A stretch of DNA of 64,000 nucleotides, taken from Breoghania sp. L-A4. GTDB lineage: Bacteria; Pseudomonadota; Alphaproteobacteria; Rhizobiales; Stappiaceae. Below the pieces are notes generated by a model. That model saw nothing but the letters and a program-made list of their open reading frames with translations. It had not been told where the DNA came from and searched no databases. Below are positions 1 through 8,945 of this stretch, piece after piece. How positions within the stretch are numbered: the first letter of the stretch is position 1; each line of letters starts with the position of its first letter. The translations under genes and the position numbers were made by a program. Location: NCBI RefSeq assembly GCF_003432385.1, contig NZ_CP031841.1, positions 3,883,579 to 3,947,578 on the forward strand, written 5' to 3'.

Positions 1-876
1 CCCCAGGCTTTCCAGCAGGCGCGCCGCATCCTCGACCGCCGCGCGGCACTCGGGATCGATCGGATCGCCGGTCAGCGTCGTCGTGCACAGCGCGATCCTG
101 AGCGGCGCGCAGGATGTCTTGGCGGCGGACATGAAGCTGTCGCGCATCGGCGGCGCGCAATAGGGCGCGCCGAGATCGCCGCCAGCGGTGAGATCGAGCA
201 GCAACGCGGTGTCACGGACGCTGCGGGTGAGAAAGCCTTCCGTCGCCATTCCGGCCCAGCCTTCGCCGGCATAGGGCCCCTCGGGCAGCCGCGCGCGGGT
301 CGGCTTGAAACCGAACAGCCCGCAGCAGGAGGCCGGAATGCGGACCGAGCCGCCGCCATCGGATCCATGCGCAGCCGGAACGATCCCGGCCGCCACCACA
401 GCGCCCGAACCGCCTGACGAGCCGCCCGGCGTGCGGTCGAGATTCCACGGGTTGCGTGTCGGGCCGCCATAGACAGCCGCCTCGGTTGCAGCCCCCACGC
501 CGCCTTCCGGCGCCGTGGTGCGACCGAAGACAACCAGGCCGGAGGCCAGAAGCCGGTCGATCAGGGTGGAGTTTCGCGGATACCGGATACCTTTCAGCAG
601 GACGGAGCCGTTGTTTGCGGGAAAATCGACTGCCTCGCCGCCGAGATCCTTCAACAGGAACGGCACCCCGGACAGCGGTCCTTCCGGCGCACCGGAAACC
701 GCGAGACGCCGCGCCGCGTCCTCTTGCAGCATGGTCAACGCGTTGAGCTGCGGGTTCAGCGCATGGGCGCGTGCCAGCGCGGCGTCGAGCAGTTCCGCCG
801 CGCTGACCTCGCGCCTGGCGACAAGCCCGGCAAGGCCGATGGCGTCAAACGTCTCGTATTCGGCAAAACCCCGCAT
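1..876 (-). CDS. amidase signature family protein (3' end beyond window)
   Basis: Amidase of the Ser-cisSer-Lys hydrolase family, which hydrolyses carboxamides to acids and ammonia. The first 292 codons are visible and the gene leaves the left edge without a stop. The start is the ATG at 876 ([10 protein letters not shown]), preceded by a GGAAGG Shine-Dalgarno-like run. The catalytic Lys is K76 in PFLLKD, the glycine/serine loop GGSSGGS is at 151-157, and the nucleophile is S177 in GSDGGGSVR. It is the last gene of a minus-strand run that starts with an ABC importer near 8018, 258 bp after the hydantoinase stop. It therefore probably acts on an amide or carbamoyl product of the same pathway. 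The substrate cannot be read from the sequence. Confidence 0.85.
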   Translation of the reverse strand, partial: MRGFAEYETFDAIGLAGLVARREVSAAELLDAALARAHALNPQLNALTMLQEDAARRLAVSGAPEGPLSGVPFLLKDLGGEAVDFPANNGSVLLKGIRYPRNSTLIDRLLASGLVVFGRTTAPEGGVGAATEAAVYGGPTRNPWNLDRTPGGSSGGSGAVVAAGIVPAAHGSDGGGSVRIPASCCGLFGFKPTRARLPEGPYAGEGWAGMATEGFLTRSVRDTALLLDLTAGGDLGAPYCAPPMRDSFMSAAKTSCAPLRIALCTTTLTGDPIDPECRAAVEDAARLLESLG

Positions 877-1134
877 CGCGCGACACCCTTCCCGCCAGCG
901 CCATCGCCGGACCGCCCCATGCATATCCGGGCCGGCCGATACAGGAAAGCGAAGAGGCGCGCATTACAGAGCCAATCGGTCCTGGGACCGAAGCTCCCCG
1001 AGCCGGATGCGCCACCGAGGGGCGCCGGGTTTGAGGCCGCCCAAGCACCTCAACATCAATTCGCTTGTGATCGTGCCGGTCAGCCAGTCGTGGCGCGGCT
1101 GGCAGAGCACCCGCGACGCCGGCTGAGAAGGGGC

Positions 1135-2527
1135 TCAGGCGACCGGCTTGGCGCGCGGCACGTGACGGCCGGATGCTGCGGCACTCACCATTGCGCCGTC
1201 ACGCACGACCGTGCGGCCGCGCACCATGGTCAGGACCGGCCAGCCGGTGACCTCGATCCCCTCGTAGGGCGTATAGTCCGCGCCATGATGCAAGCATGAC
1301 TGGGAGATGGTGACGGATTTCTCCGGGTCCCACAGGGCGATATCGGCGTCCGACCCGATGGCGATCGTGCCCTTGCGCGGATAAAGCCCGTAAAGCCTGG
1401 CGTGGTTGGTGGACGTGAGCGCCACGAAGCGCTGCAGATCGATGCGGCCCTTTTTGACCCCTTCGGAGAACAGGATCGGCAGGCGCGTCTCGACGCCGGG
1501 AATGCCGTTTGGAATCCAGCGGAAGCTCGTCTCGCCCTTGGGGTGCTTCTTGCCCGCGGTGTCATCAAAGCGGAAGGGGCAGTGGTCGGAGGAGAACACG
1601 TCGAAAATCCCCTGCTCGATGCCCTCCCAGCAGGCGGCCTGGCTGGCGGTGTCGCGCGGCGGCGGTGAACAGACGTTCTTGGCGCCTTGCGGGATGTCGA
1701 GGTCCTCGGCGGTGAGCACCAGATACTGCGGACAGGTCTCGCCGAAGATCTTCAGCCCCGGGCTCTCGCCCGCGCGATCTCCTCCATCGCCTCCCGGTTG
1801 GAAACATGCACGATGACCAGCGGCACGCCCGCGATTTCCGCAAGGCTGATGGCGCGGTGCGTCGCCTCGCGTTCGACCGGGATCGGACGGGTGGAAGCGT
1901 GGAATTTCGGCGCGGTGTCGCCGGCCAGCTCCGCGCGATCGCGCAGGAAGCTGATCGCATCGTCGTTTTCCGCGTGGATCATGGCGCGCGCGCCAGAGAG
2001 CTTCGCCGCCGTCATGGTGTCGAGGATCTCGCGGTCGCTCAGCTTCAGGCCCTCGTAGGTCATGAACATCTTGAACGACGTGTAGCCCTCTTCCGCGAGC
2101 GCCGGCAGCTCCTGCCCCAGCACCTGCGGCGTGGGATCGGAGACGATCAGATGAAAGCTGACATCGATGTGGCACTGGCCGTCGGCCAGCCCGTGATACC
2201 AGCTCAGCGCGTCGCGCAGGCTCTGACCGCGCTCCTGAAAGCAAAAGGGCATCACGGTGGTGTTGCCGCCAAAGGCGGCCGAGCGCGTGGCGCTGTCGAA
2301 ATCATCCGCCATGACGACGCCCTCGCCGAGGGCTGGGCGATGTGCACATGGCTGTCGATGCCGCCGGGCATGACGAGCTTACCGGCCGCGTCGATGACCT
2401 CACGCGCATCCGACAGGGCGTCGGCGATGGCGACGATTCTGCCGCCGCCAATGCCCACGTCGGCGCGATAGGTGTCGGAGGCGGTGACGACCGTGCCGCC
2501 TTTCACGATGGTGTCGAAGGTGCTCAT
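1135..2527 (-). CDS. hydantoinase/dihydropyrimidinase (two apparent frameshifts)
   Basis: Zinc-dependent cyclic amidohydrolase that opens dihydropyrimidine or hydantoin rings to N-carbamoyl amino acids. The N-terminal part starts at 2527 (MSTFDTIVKGG) and has the HxH motif in DSHVHIAQ. The middle part has the carboxylated-lysine segment SFKMFMTYEG plus HAEND and VHVSN. The C-terminal part has ETCPQYL and SSDHCPF. These three parts lie in different frames. Restoring one C (plus strand) near 2326 and one near 1757 gives a continuous protein of about 464 residues, normal for the family, with no internal stop. The start overlaps the stop of the PuuE-like gene (ATGA). Whether the breaks are real or sequencing errors cannot be settled here; I favour errors. 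Confidence 0.85.
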
Positions 2528-3435
2528 AAGGCGTCTTCCTGCTGTCCAACCGTCTCAAGCCAATGCCGCGCGATGTCCCGCCTCGTCGCGACCCATGCGC
2601 CCTGCCTGGCGGCGATGTGCTCGAGGAACATTGCCAGCCCGCCAATGCGCGCGGGCCGCGCGATGATCCGCAGATGCAGGCCAACGCTCATCATGCGCGG
2701 CGTCTCCGTACCCTCCTCGTGCAGCCAGTCGTAGGCGGCGATCAGGTAGCGGCCGAACTCCGCGCCGTCGCGAAAGCCGTTCGGCAACTGGAAGCGCATG
2801 TCGTTGGTGTCGAGCGCATAGGGCATGATCACATGCGGCGTCGCCCCGGCCTCGACGATCCGCGGCAATTCGTCATCATAGGCGTCGCTGTCGTAGAGAA
2901 ACCCGCCATGCTCGATGAGCAGATCGCGGGTGCGGGGGCTGGCGGCCGTGCGGGTGTGCCAGCCGACCGGCGGCACACCGGCAACGGCGCCCAGCGCGTC
3001 GACGGTGCGCGCGATGCGCTCGCGTTCCTCCGCCTCGGTCAGGCCCTGATGCCCTTCCCAGCGCCAGCCGTGCGCGGCGATCTCATGGCCGCGATCCACC
3101 GCATCGCGGAACAGCCACGGATAGAAGCCCGCCGTCTCGCCGGTGGCGCTGAGGGTCGCCGGAACGCCATGCTTTTCCAGAAGACGCGCGATCCGCCAGT
3201 AACCTACGCGCGGCCCGAAGTCGAAATGGCTTTCCATGGCCACATCGGGATGGGGAAAGGGGTCCGCCGTCATGTCGAAGATGCGGTCGTTGACCGCGTC
3301 GCCGCGGCGGACCGAATATTCCGAGCCTTCCTCCACGTTGATCACGAAGGAAACGGCGACACGGGCATCCCCCGGCCACACGACCCTGGGCGGCGTCGCG
3401 CCGTAGCCGAGATAGTCCCGTTTGTAGCTTGTCAT
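2524..3435 (-). CDS. PuuE-like polysaccharide deacetylase-fold amidohydrolase (allantoinase-like)
   Basis: A 303-residue NodB-fold protein. It resembles the cofactor-independent allantoinase PuuE more than chitin or peptidoglycan deacetylases: the N-terminus YKRDYLGYG, the block INVEEGSEYS, the segment RGHEIAAHGWRW and the block GGFLYDSDAYDDELP all follow the PuuE pattern. Such enzymes hydrolyse a cyclic ureide amide bond in the cytoplasm. I chose the start MTSYKRDY at 3435 because the upstream gene stops at 3446. An in-frame ATG at 3486 would add 17 unlikely residues and overlap that gene. Sitting between a racemase-family gene and a hydantoinase supports a cyclic ureide or imide substrate, but allantoin itself is not proven. 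Confidence 0.8.
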   Translation of the reverse strand: MTSYKRDYLGYGATPPRVVWPGDARVAVSFVINVEEGSEYSVRRGDAVNDRIFDMTADPFPHPDVAMESHFDFGPRVGYWRIARLLEKHGVPATLSATGETAGFYPWLFRDAVDRGHEIAAHGWRWEGHQGLTEAEERERIARTVDALGAVAGVPPVGWHTRTAASPRTRDLLIEHGGFLYDSDAYDDELPRIVEAGATPHVIMPYALDTNDMRFQLPNGFRDGAEFGRYLIAAYDWLHEEGTETPRMMSVGLHLRIIARPARIGGLAMFLEHIAARQGAWVATRRDIARHWLETVGQQEDAL

Positions 3436-3445
3436 TGCCGGGCCC

Positions 3446-4183
3446 TCAGTCCAGATCCTGGAAGAGGCGGCCCCAGCCCGTGACACGGGACGGATCGGCC
3501 CCGCAGACCTTCATGGATTTCCACACCGCCGTCTGCACGGTGTCATAGATCGGAATGCCCAGTTCGCGCTCCAGCTCCGCGAGCACCGGCGCCCCGATCA
3601 GGTTGGTGCAGAAGATGATGATGGCGTCCGGCTTGCCCTCGGCCGCCACTTCCCGGACCATCTCGGCGATCCGCTCCTCGGAGACGTCGGAGAAGGCGTA
3701 GTTGACCTTGAGCCCCTCGTGGCGTTCGGCGGTGCAGGTGTATCCAGCGCGGCCGTAGTTCTCGACGATCTTCTGCTGCACGTCATCGAGATAGGGCGTC
3801 ACCATGCCGAACGTCTTGACGCCGGTGCGCTCGAAAATCTCGTTGATCGCCAGGACCGAGGAACAGGCGGGAATGCCCGTGCGCCCGGTGATGGCCGCGC
3901 AGAGTTCCTCGTCCCGCTCGAACCCGAGCCAGCCGGCCGACGTGCCGTTCCAGCAGATGCAGCCCACAAGGGCATCGGCGAGAAGATCGGCGGCCGCCAG
4001 CATCGGCTCGTTCTCAAATTGCCCGAGCGCTGCGTCGCCGAGCGAGATCTCGGTCACGCGGAAGCGGCCGAAATGCGCGCTGGTGTCCTCCACTCCCGAG
4101 AGCATGGCGGATGTCACGGGCTCGAGAATCGTATTCGACGACGGCGTCAACATTCCCAGGAGGTGGCGTTTCTTGGATGTCAT
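3446..4183 (-). CDS. Asp/Glu racemase superfamily protein (maleate isomerase/arylmalonate decarboxylase-like)
   Basis: A 245-residue protein opening with GMLTPSSNTILEP, typical of maleate cis-trans isomerases and arylmalonate decarboxylases rather than hydantoin racemases. Two cysteines lie where this superfamily carries its acid-base pair: one in VGCICWNGTSAGW around residue 93 and one in IIFCTNLIG around residue 198. The family interconverts stereo- or geometric isomers, or decarboxylates malonates. In this operon it may isomerise the substrate or a diacid product. It lies 10 bp before the PuuE-like gene and 18 bp after the permease gene. The family call is firm; the reaction is inference. 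Confidence 0.75.
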   Translation of the reverse strand: MTSKKRHLLGMLTPSSNTILEPVTSAMLSGVEDTSAHFGRFRVTEISLGDAALGQFENEPMLAAADLLADALVGCICWNGTSAGWLGFERDEELCAAITGRTGIPACSSVLAINEIFERTGVKTFGMVTPYLDDVQQKIVENYGRAGYTCTAERHEGLKVNYAFSDVSEERIAEMVREVAAEGKPDAIIIFCTNLIGAPVLAELERELGIPIYDTVQTAVWKSMKVCGADPSRVTGWGRLFQDLD

Positions 4184-4201
4184 TGAGGGTTCGCTTTCAG
4201 G

Positions 4202-5002
4202 TCAAAAGTCCGCCATACGGCGCAATCCGACCAGCCGGTCGGAGATGAGAAGAACGATGATGGTGAGCAGGATCAGCAGCGAGGAGATCGCCGCGATGGT
4301 GGGATCGGGCCGCACCTCCAGATACTCGAGGATCTGGATCGGCAGGGTCTTGTTGCGCGCATCCGTGAGGAAGATGGAAATCGGGTAATTGTCCATCGAT
4401 GCCAGGAAGGCGAACAGGCCGGAGCTCAGGTAGGCCGGGCTGAGAACCGGTACGAGGACCTTGATGAGCGCCCTGGGATAGCTGAGCCCGAGCGTTCGCG
4501 CCGCGTCGATCAGCGTGAAGTCGAAGAGGCTCAGGCTGGCCTGCACAGTGCGCATCACAAACGGCAGCGTCACGATCACGTGCCCGAGGATGAGCCCGGT
4601 GTAGGCATCGCGGAAGCCGATCTCGCGCAGGAACTGCAGAAGCGCGATGCCGATGACGAGCCCGGGCATCATCAGCGGCGAGACGACAAAGGTGGAGATC
4701 GCCTCCCTGCCGGGAAACCGGCCGCGCACCACTGCGATGGCCGCGAGCGTGCCGAAGACCAGGGAGATGCCCGTTGAGATCAGCGCAATCTGCACCGAGA
4801 GACCGAGCGCGGGCAGGAATCCGCGCTTGTGCGCCAGCGCCTCGTACCACCGCAGCGACCAGCTTGGCGGCGGCAGGTTGAACACGGACGAGTCGGAGAA
4901 GGACACGGCGATGGTCACGAACAGCGGCGCCATCAGATAGATGGACACGGCCACCCCGATCACCCAGACCAGCGCCCTGGCGATGCGTTCGGTCCAGGTC
5001 AT
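4202..5002 (-). CDS. ABC transporter permease, spermidine/putrescine (PotC) type
   Basis: A 266-residue inner-membrane permease with about six hydrophobic helices. It has the EAA loop that contacts the ATPase (DAARTLGLSYPRALIKVLVP, roughly residues 165-185). The start MTWTERIAR at 5002 shares an ATGA overlap with the stop of the upstream permease; an earlier in-frame ATG at 5032 would run into that gene. With the other permease, the ATPase and the Tat-signal binding protein it forms one importer transcribed before the racemase/PuuE/hydantoinase genes. PotC-like describes the family only; the transported compound is more likely a ureide, imide or amide than a polyamine given the neighbours. 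Confidence 0.85.
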   Translation of the reverse strand: MTWTERIARALVWVIGVAVSIYLMAPLFVTIAVSFSDSSVFNLPPPSWSLRWYEALAHKRGFLPALGLSVQIALISTGISLVFGTLAAIAVVRGRFPGREAISTFVVSPLMMPGLVIGIALLQFLREIGFRDAYTGLILGHVIVTLPFVMRTVQASLSLFDFTLIDAARTLGLSYPRALIKVLVPVLSPAYLSSGLFAFLASMDNYPISIFLTDARNKTLPIQILEYLEVRPDPTIAAISSLLILLTIIVLLISDRLVGLRRMADF

Positions 5003-5840
5003 GTGTTCGCCCTCACCTTTCTTGCCAGCCATTGGCTGGCGATGATGACGAACAGCGAGAAGACCAGCAGGACGACGGCGACGGTCGAGCCCAGCGTCTC
5101 GTTGCGCAGGTAGAGATAGGATCGCGCGATCTGCTGCGACAGCGTCATGAAGCGCTCGCCCACCAGCAGCGTCGGGATGACGTACATGGCCAGCGCCATC
5201 GAGAAGACGAAGGCGATACCGGCGATCACGCCGGGATGGTCAGCGGCACCACCACCTTCCAGAACACATAGAACGGCCCCGCGCCGAGCGTGCGGGCGGC
5301 CTCGGGCAGACGCGGGTCCATCAGCCGGATCACCGAATAGATCGGCATGATCATGAAGGGCACGAAGACGTTGACCGCGCCGAAGATCAGGCCCGTTTCG
5401 GTGAAGATCAGCCGGATCGGCTCATCCGTCAGGCCGATGGCCATCAGCGCCTGGTTCAGCACCCCGTCGCTACGCAACACGATCGTCCAGGCGAAGGCCT
5501 TGACCACGATGCCGACGGACAGCGGCAGGATGAGCGAGATCAGCAACACGCCCTGAACCCACCCCTTGGCCCAGGCGAGCGCGAAGGCGGCGGGATAGCC
5601 GATCAGCAGGCAGAAGCCGGTGGTCAGCAGCGCCGAGCGCAGGGTGTTCCAGATGACGTACCAGTTGAAGGAGTCGGAGAAGAACTCGACATAGGCGGAA
5701 ACCGTAAAGGCTTCCGGGATCCGGAAGCTGGCGAGCAGCAACAGCCCCAGCGGCACGGCGTAGAGGACGACGAGATAGCCGACGCCCGGCAAGGCGAGCA
5801 GCCAGGTCCGGTCCGCACGATCGGTCTTCGGCGCGCTCAT
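4999..5840 (-). CDS. ABC transporter permease, PotB type (one apparent frameshift)
   Basis: First permease of the importer, starting at 5840 (MSAPKTDRADRTW) with an ATGA overlap with the ATPase gene. The first ~205 residues carry the hydrophobic segments and the EAA loop EAARTLGAGPFYVF. The frame then stops at 5226 right after KVVVPLTIP. The remainder (IAGIAFVFSMALAMYVIP to ARKVRANT, stop at 4999) lies in the next frame. One missing C in the CC run at 5231-5232 explains the break and would give IPGVIAGIAF and a normal 280-residue permease. Without the restored base the product would lose its last two helices, and the importer would be inactive. Confidence 0.85.
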
Positions 5841-6934
5841 GGACGCTCTCCGGGAAACACAAACGTCTTGTCCGTGTTCCACACCGCCGCGAAGGTGCCG
5901 CCCGGCTCAAGACCGTCGGCCTGATCCGGCGCCAGCTCGATCGACAGGCGCTCGCCGCGGCTGGTTGAAAAATGCGCCAGCGTCCGCGCGCCGACGTAGA
6001 TCCGGTCCTTGAGCACGACGGGCACGGCATTGAGACCGTCGGGCGTATCTCCGGCGGCGCGGATCGAAATGTCCTCGGGCCGCACCGCGACGACGACATC
6101 CGCGCCGGTGCGGAAATGGCCCGGTGCCGTTACCATCGCGTCCCCGACCGAGACGGCGAGCCTGCCGCCTTCGCCGCGCGACACGGTGCCTGCGAGCTGG
6201 GACGAGGCGCCGATGAAGTCGAGAACGAAGCGCGAGCGCGGCGTGCGGTAGATCTCCGAGGGCGTTCCGAACTGTTCGATGACGCCGGCGTTCATCACCG
6301 CGATGCGGTCGGACATGACCAGCGCCTCGTCCTGGTCGTGCGTGACGAACACGGAGGTGATGCCGAGGTCGCGCAGCAGCGCCTTGAGCTCGATCTGCAT
6401 GCCCTCGCGCAGCTTGCGGTCGAGCGCGCTGAACGGCTCGTCGAGCAGCAGGATGTCGGGATGCGGCGCCAGCGCGCGCGCCACGGCGACGCGCTGCTGC
6501 TGGCCGCCGGAGAGCCCCGAGGGGTAGCGATCGGCAATGTCCGGCAGCTTGATCAGGTCGAGGAACCGGCTGACGGTCTTCTCCACGTCGGCGCTCTTGC
6601 CGCCGCGCGCGCGCAGGCCGAAGGCGATGTTGTCGCGCACCGTGAGATGCGGAAACAGGGCGTAGTTCTGGAACACCACGCCGACGTTGCGCTGATGCGG
6701 CGGCAATCCGGAGATCACCTTGCCGCCCAGGGTGATCGACCCGTCATCGACGGGCAGAAGCCCGGCGATCATGCGCAACAGGGTCGTCTTGCCGCAGCCC
6801 GAGGGCCCCAGCAGGGAGACGAACTCGCCCCTTCCGATGTGCAGATCCAGATTTTCCAGGACACGGGTGCCCCCAAAACTCTTGGAGACCGATTTCGCGA
6901 TTAGATAATCCGGCTCGTCACGCAAGGATGTCAT
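5837..6934 (-). CDS. ABC transporter ATP-binding protein, PotA type
   Basis: A 365-residue cytoplasmic ATPase that powers the adjacent two-permease importer. Walker A GPSGCGKT is at 43-50, the Q-loop is in VVFQNYALFPH, the signature LSGGQQQRVAVA is near 140, Walker B is ILLLDEPFSALD, and the switch His is in FVTHDQDEA. After about residue 240 there is a C-terminal TOBE/OB-type regulatory region containing VVVAVRPEDIS, as in PotA and MalK-like ATPases. It begins 38 bp after the binding-protein gene and overlaps the PotB-type permease by four bases, so the importer is one transcription unit. Confidence 0.9.
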   Translation of the reverse strand: MTSLRDEPDYLIAKSVSKSFGGTRVLENLDLHIGRGEFVSLLGPSGCGKTTLLRMIAGLLPVDDGSITLGGKVISGLPPHQRNVGVVFQNYALFPHLTVRDNIAFGLRARGGKSADVEKTVSRFLDLIKLPDIADRYPSGLSGGQQQRVAVARALAPHPDILLLDEPFSALDRKLREGMQIELKALLRDLGITSVFVTHDQDEALVMSDRIAVMNAGVIEQFGTPSEIYRTPRSRFVLDFIGASSQLAGTVSRGEGGRLAVSVGDAMVTAPGHFRTGADVVVAVRPEDISIRAAGDTPDGLNAVPVVLKDRIYVGARTLAHFSTSRGERLSIELAPDQADGLEPGGTFAAVWNTDKTFVFPGERP

Positions 6935-6971
6935 GCAGCATATCCAAAATCAGAAGGGGCGCAGTCAGGAT

Positions 6972-8018
6972 CTAGGCCGCGATCTCGCGGTCGAACCGCT
7001 CGATCCATTCGCGACGGTTCTTCGACACGGCCGCCCAGTCGGGCGAGAACGCCTTGACGTCGGTCGGCACGCCCTCACCGGCGACAACCGATGTGTTGGT
7101 CGGCAGCGCGAAGGTTTCCTTGATCATCGCCGCCTGGAGATCAGGGCCGAGCATCTCGTTGATGAACGCCGCGGCCAGCTCCTCTTCCGGTCCGCCCAGC
7201 ACGCGGGCGATGCCCGACGGCATCGCGCCGATGCCTTCCTTGGGCGCCGCCAGATCGACCGGCGCGCCCTCGAGCTTGCGCGGGATCGCGATGGACGAGA
7301 ACGACCCGGCCAGCAGCGATGCCTCGCCCTGCTCCAGCAGATTGAAGCTCGGCGGCATCTTCGTGTAGATCGTGAGAAGATTGTCCTTGAGCTCGGCCAG
7401 TTTGCCGAAGGCGGCGTCGATGTCGTACTGCGCCTCTTCCAAGGGCTTGCCGGTCGCCAGGTGGGCCGCGAAGAACAGCGTCCAGAGGCCTTCCGTGTTC
7501 TGCAGCGACGGAATGATCACCTTGCCCTTGTAGGCGGGATCCCAGAGCGCTTCCCACGAGGGGACGTCCGAGGCGGCGCCGGTGTTGAAGGCGATGCCGC
7601 ACCACGGCTGCTGGTAGTTCGCCCACATGCCGTCCATGTGAACGGCACCGCCCTTGATCGCGGACATGTTGGCGATCTTGCCCGGCTCCAGCTTCTCGAT
7701 GAGATTTTCCTCGACCGCGAGAATGAGCACCGGATCGTCCATCATCACGACGGAGAGATACGGCTTGTCCTTGTTCGACCGCATCTTCTCCAGGTTCACC
7801 GAGGATTTGGTGCCCTCGAGAATGATCTTGCAGTCGTATTTGGCTTCAAACAGTGGCAGCACGGCCTTTTCCATCCAGCCGACATGGCCGCCGGCGCAGC
7901 CGACAACCATTTCCCTGGGCGCGGCACGCAGGATGGACGGCATGGCGAGCGTGCCGGCGACGGCGCCGGCGCCAAGCTTGATGGCGTTGCGGCGTGTGAT
8001 AAGCGTTTTCTGGGTCAT
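6972..8018 (-). CDS. ABC transporter solute-binding protein, family 1, Tat-exported
   Basis: A 348-residue periplasmic binding protein and first gene of the minus-strand operon. The N-terminus carries a twin-arginine signal: TRRNAIK with R9-R10, a hydrophobic stretch to about residue 30, and cleavage after SILRAA. Export through Tat implies folding before export. The rest looks like the spermidine/putrescine and iron(III)-type binding-protein class (VVGCAGGHVGW, SVVMMDDPVLI, a single tryptophan-rich cleft block). The ligand is unknown. Expression is probably controlled from the 204-bp region to the divergent GntR gene, which contains three TGTGCACA palindromes. Unlike the other importers here, no stem-loop follows this gene. 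Confidence 0.85.
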   Translation of the reverse strand: MTQKTLITRRNAIKLGAGAVAGTLAMPSILRAAPREMVVGCAGGHVGWMEKAVLPLFEAKYDCKIILEGTKSSVNLEKMRSNKDKPYLSVVMMDDPVLILAVEENLIEKLEPGKIANMSAIKGGAVHMDGMWANYQQPWCGIAFNTGAASDVPSWEALWDPAYKGKVIIPSLQNTEGLWTLFFAAHLATGKPLEEAQYDIDAAFGKLAELKDNLLTIYTKMPPSFNLLEQGEASLLAGSFSSIAIPRKLEGAPVDLAAPKEGIGAMPSGIARVLGGPEEELAAAFINEMLGPDLQAAMIKETFALPTNTSVVAGEGVPTDVKAFSPDWAAVSKNRREWIERFDREIAA

Positions 8019-8081
8019 CTGCTCTTTGCTCTCTCTACTTCGTGGACGGACTTGGGAGGATCAATGCAATGCGCGGGCCAT

Positions 8082-8196
8082 AATGTGCACATTTATGAAT
8101 TCGGCTTCATTGCAATGCGTTGGGGAGCTGGCCGATACTCGTTGCAACGCTGATTCCGATTTTTTGTGCACATTTTTTTGCAGTAATGTGCACATT
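8082..8196. promoter_or_regulatory. three TGTGCACA palindromes, likely operators of the adjacent GntR regulator
   Basis: The divergent gap between the importer operon (start 8018) and the GntR gene (start 8223) holds three copies of the palindrome TGTGCACA, at 8084-8091, 8165-8172 and 8187-8194. The third extends to the perfect 14-mer TAATGTGCACATTA (8184-8197) and the first to AATGTGCACATT (8082-8093). Sites two and three are 22 bp apart centre to centre, two helical turns, and lie just upstream of the GntR start. The arrangement fits autoregulation plus control of the divergent operon. The symmetry is seen directly; which protein binds is inferred. Confidence 0.65.
8108..8149. promoter_or_regulatory. 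two TTGCAA-centred palindromes in the divergent promoter region
   Basis: Between the TGTGCACA boxes lie two perfect 10-bp palindromes, CATTGCAATG (8108-8117) and CGTTGCAACG (8140-8149). Their centres are 32 bp apart, close to three helical turns. They share the core TTGCAA but not the flanks of the TGTGCACA boxes, so a second DNA-binding protein or a different binding mode is possible. The role is not known. Confidence 0.4.
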
Positions 8197-8222
8197 ATTT
8201 CGCCAACCTTGCAGGATTCACC

Positions 8223-8945
8223 GTGAGCGAACGCAAACCACGCGCCGGCAAGGCCGACCCGGAAACGGACGAGGCGGTGTATCTGGCGATCTCCGAGGCG
8301 ATCATGGACGGGCGGCTGAAGGCTGGCACAAAGCTGGCCGAGCATCGGCTGGCGGCGATCTTCGGTGTCTCGCGGGAGCGCATCCGCAAGGTGCTGCACC
8401 GGCTCGGAGCAGAACGCCGCATCGAGATGATTCCCAATCGCGGCGCGCGGGTTCCCCGCCCCTCGCTCGACGAAATCCGCGCCGTCTACGAGGCGCACCG
8501 GGTCCTCGAGGCCGGCGCGCTGGTGCAGCTCGTGCGGGTCCTCGACGACGCCATGCTGGCGCGCCTGGACGCCCACCTTCTGGAGGAGCGCGCGGCGGCG
8601 GAAAGCGGCGACCGGGCGGCCTCCGTGCGCCTGTCGGGCGCCTTCCATCTCCACGTCGTCGACGCGCTCGACAATCCCGAATTGTCGCGCTTTCTCAGAG
8701 ACCTGCTCAGCCGCTCCTCGGTGATGGTCTCCGTCTACGAGCCGGCGAGCCAGTCGATCTGCGCGGTGGAGGAACACCGCGCCATCGTCGAGGCGCTGCG
8801 CGCGCGCGACGCGGCCCATGCCATCGATCTGTCGCGGCATCATTTCGAACATATCGAACAGCGCATGCGGCTGGTGTCGCACGACAGCCCGTCCAGCGAT
8901 CTGGACGCCGTCTTCGCGTCCGTCACGGGTCAGACACACACCTGA
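8223..8945 (+). CDS. GntR-family transcriptional regulator, FCD subfamily
   Basis: A 240-residue regulator starting with GTG at 8223. The winged-helix domain occupies residues ~15-80, with the recognition region LAAIFGVSRERIRKVLHRL and the wing IPNRGARV. An all-helical FCD ligand domain follows, with metal or ligand histidines in AFHLHVVDALDNPEL and EEHRAIVEAL. It is divergent from the PotD-type binding-protein operon, whose promoter it probably controls through the TGTGCACA sites. FadR/GntR-FCD proteins commonly sense small organic acids made by the pathway they control. A six-base inverted repeat at 8947-8967 just after the stop could help termination. Confidence 0.85.
   Translation: MSERKPRAGKADPETDEAVYLAISEAIMDGRLKAGTKLAEHRLAAIFGVSRERIRKVLHRLGAERRIEMIPNRGARVPRPSLDEIRAVYEAHRVLEAGALVQLVRVLDDAMLARLDAHLLEERAAAESGDRAASVRLSGAFHLHVVDALDNPELSRFLRDLLSRSSVMVSVYEPASQSICAVEEHRAIVEALRARDAAHAIDLSRHHFEHIEQRMRLVSHDSPSSDLDAVFASVTGQTHT

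Noticed and set aside
3446-4183. Hydantoin/allantoin racemase (HyuA/HpxA type)
   Set aside because: The N-terminus GMLTPSSNT and the CICWNGTSAGW block match the maleate isomerase/arylmalonate decarboxylase branch, not the hydantoin racemase branch.
6933-8153. Long plus-strand open frame opposite the PotD-type receptor gene
   Set aside because: Histidine/arginine/glycine-rich composition with no family motif; it is the antisense shadow of a high-GC gene with strong third-position GC bias.
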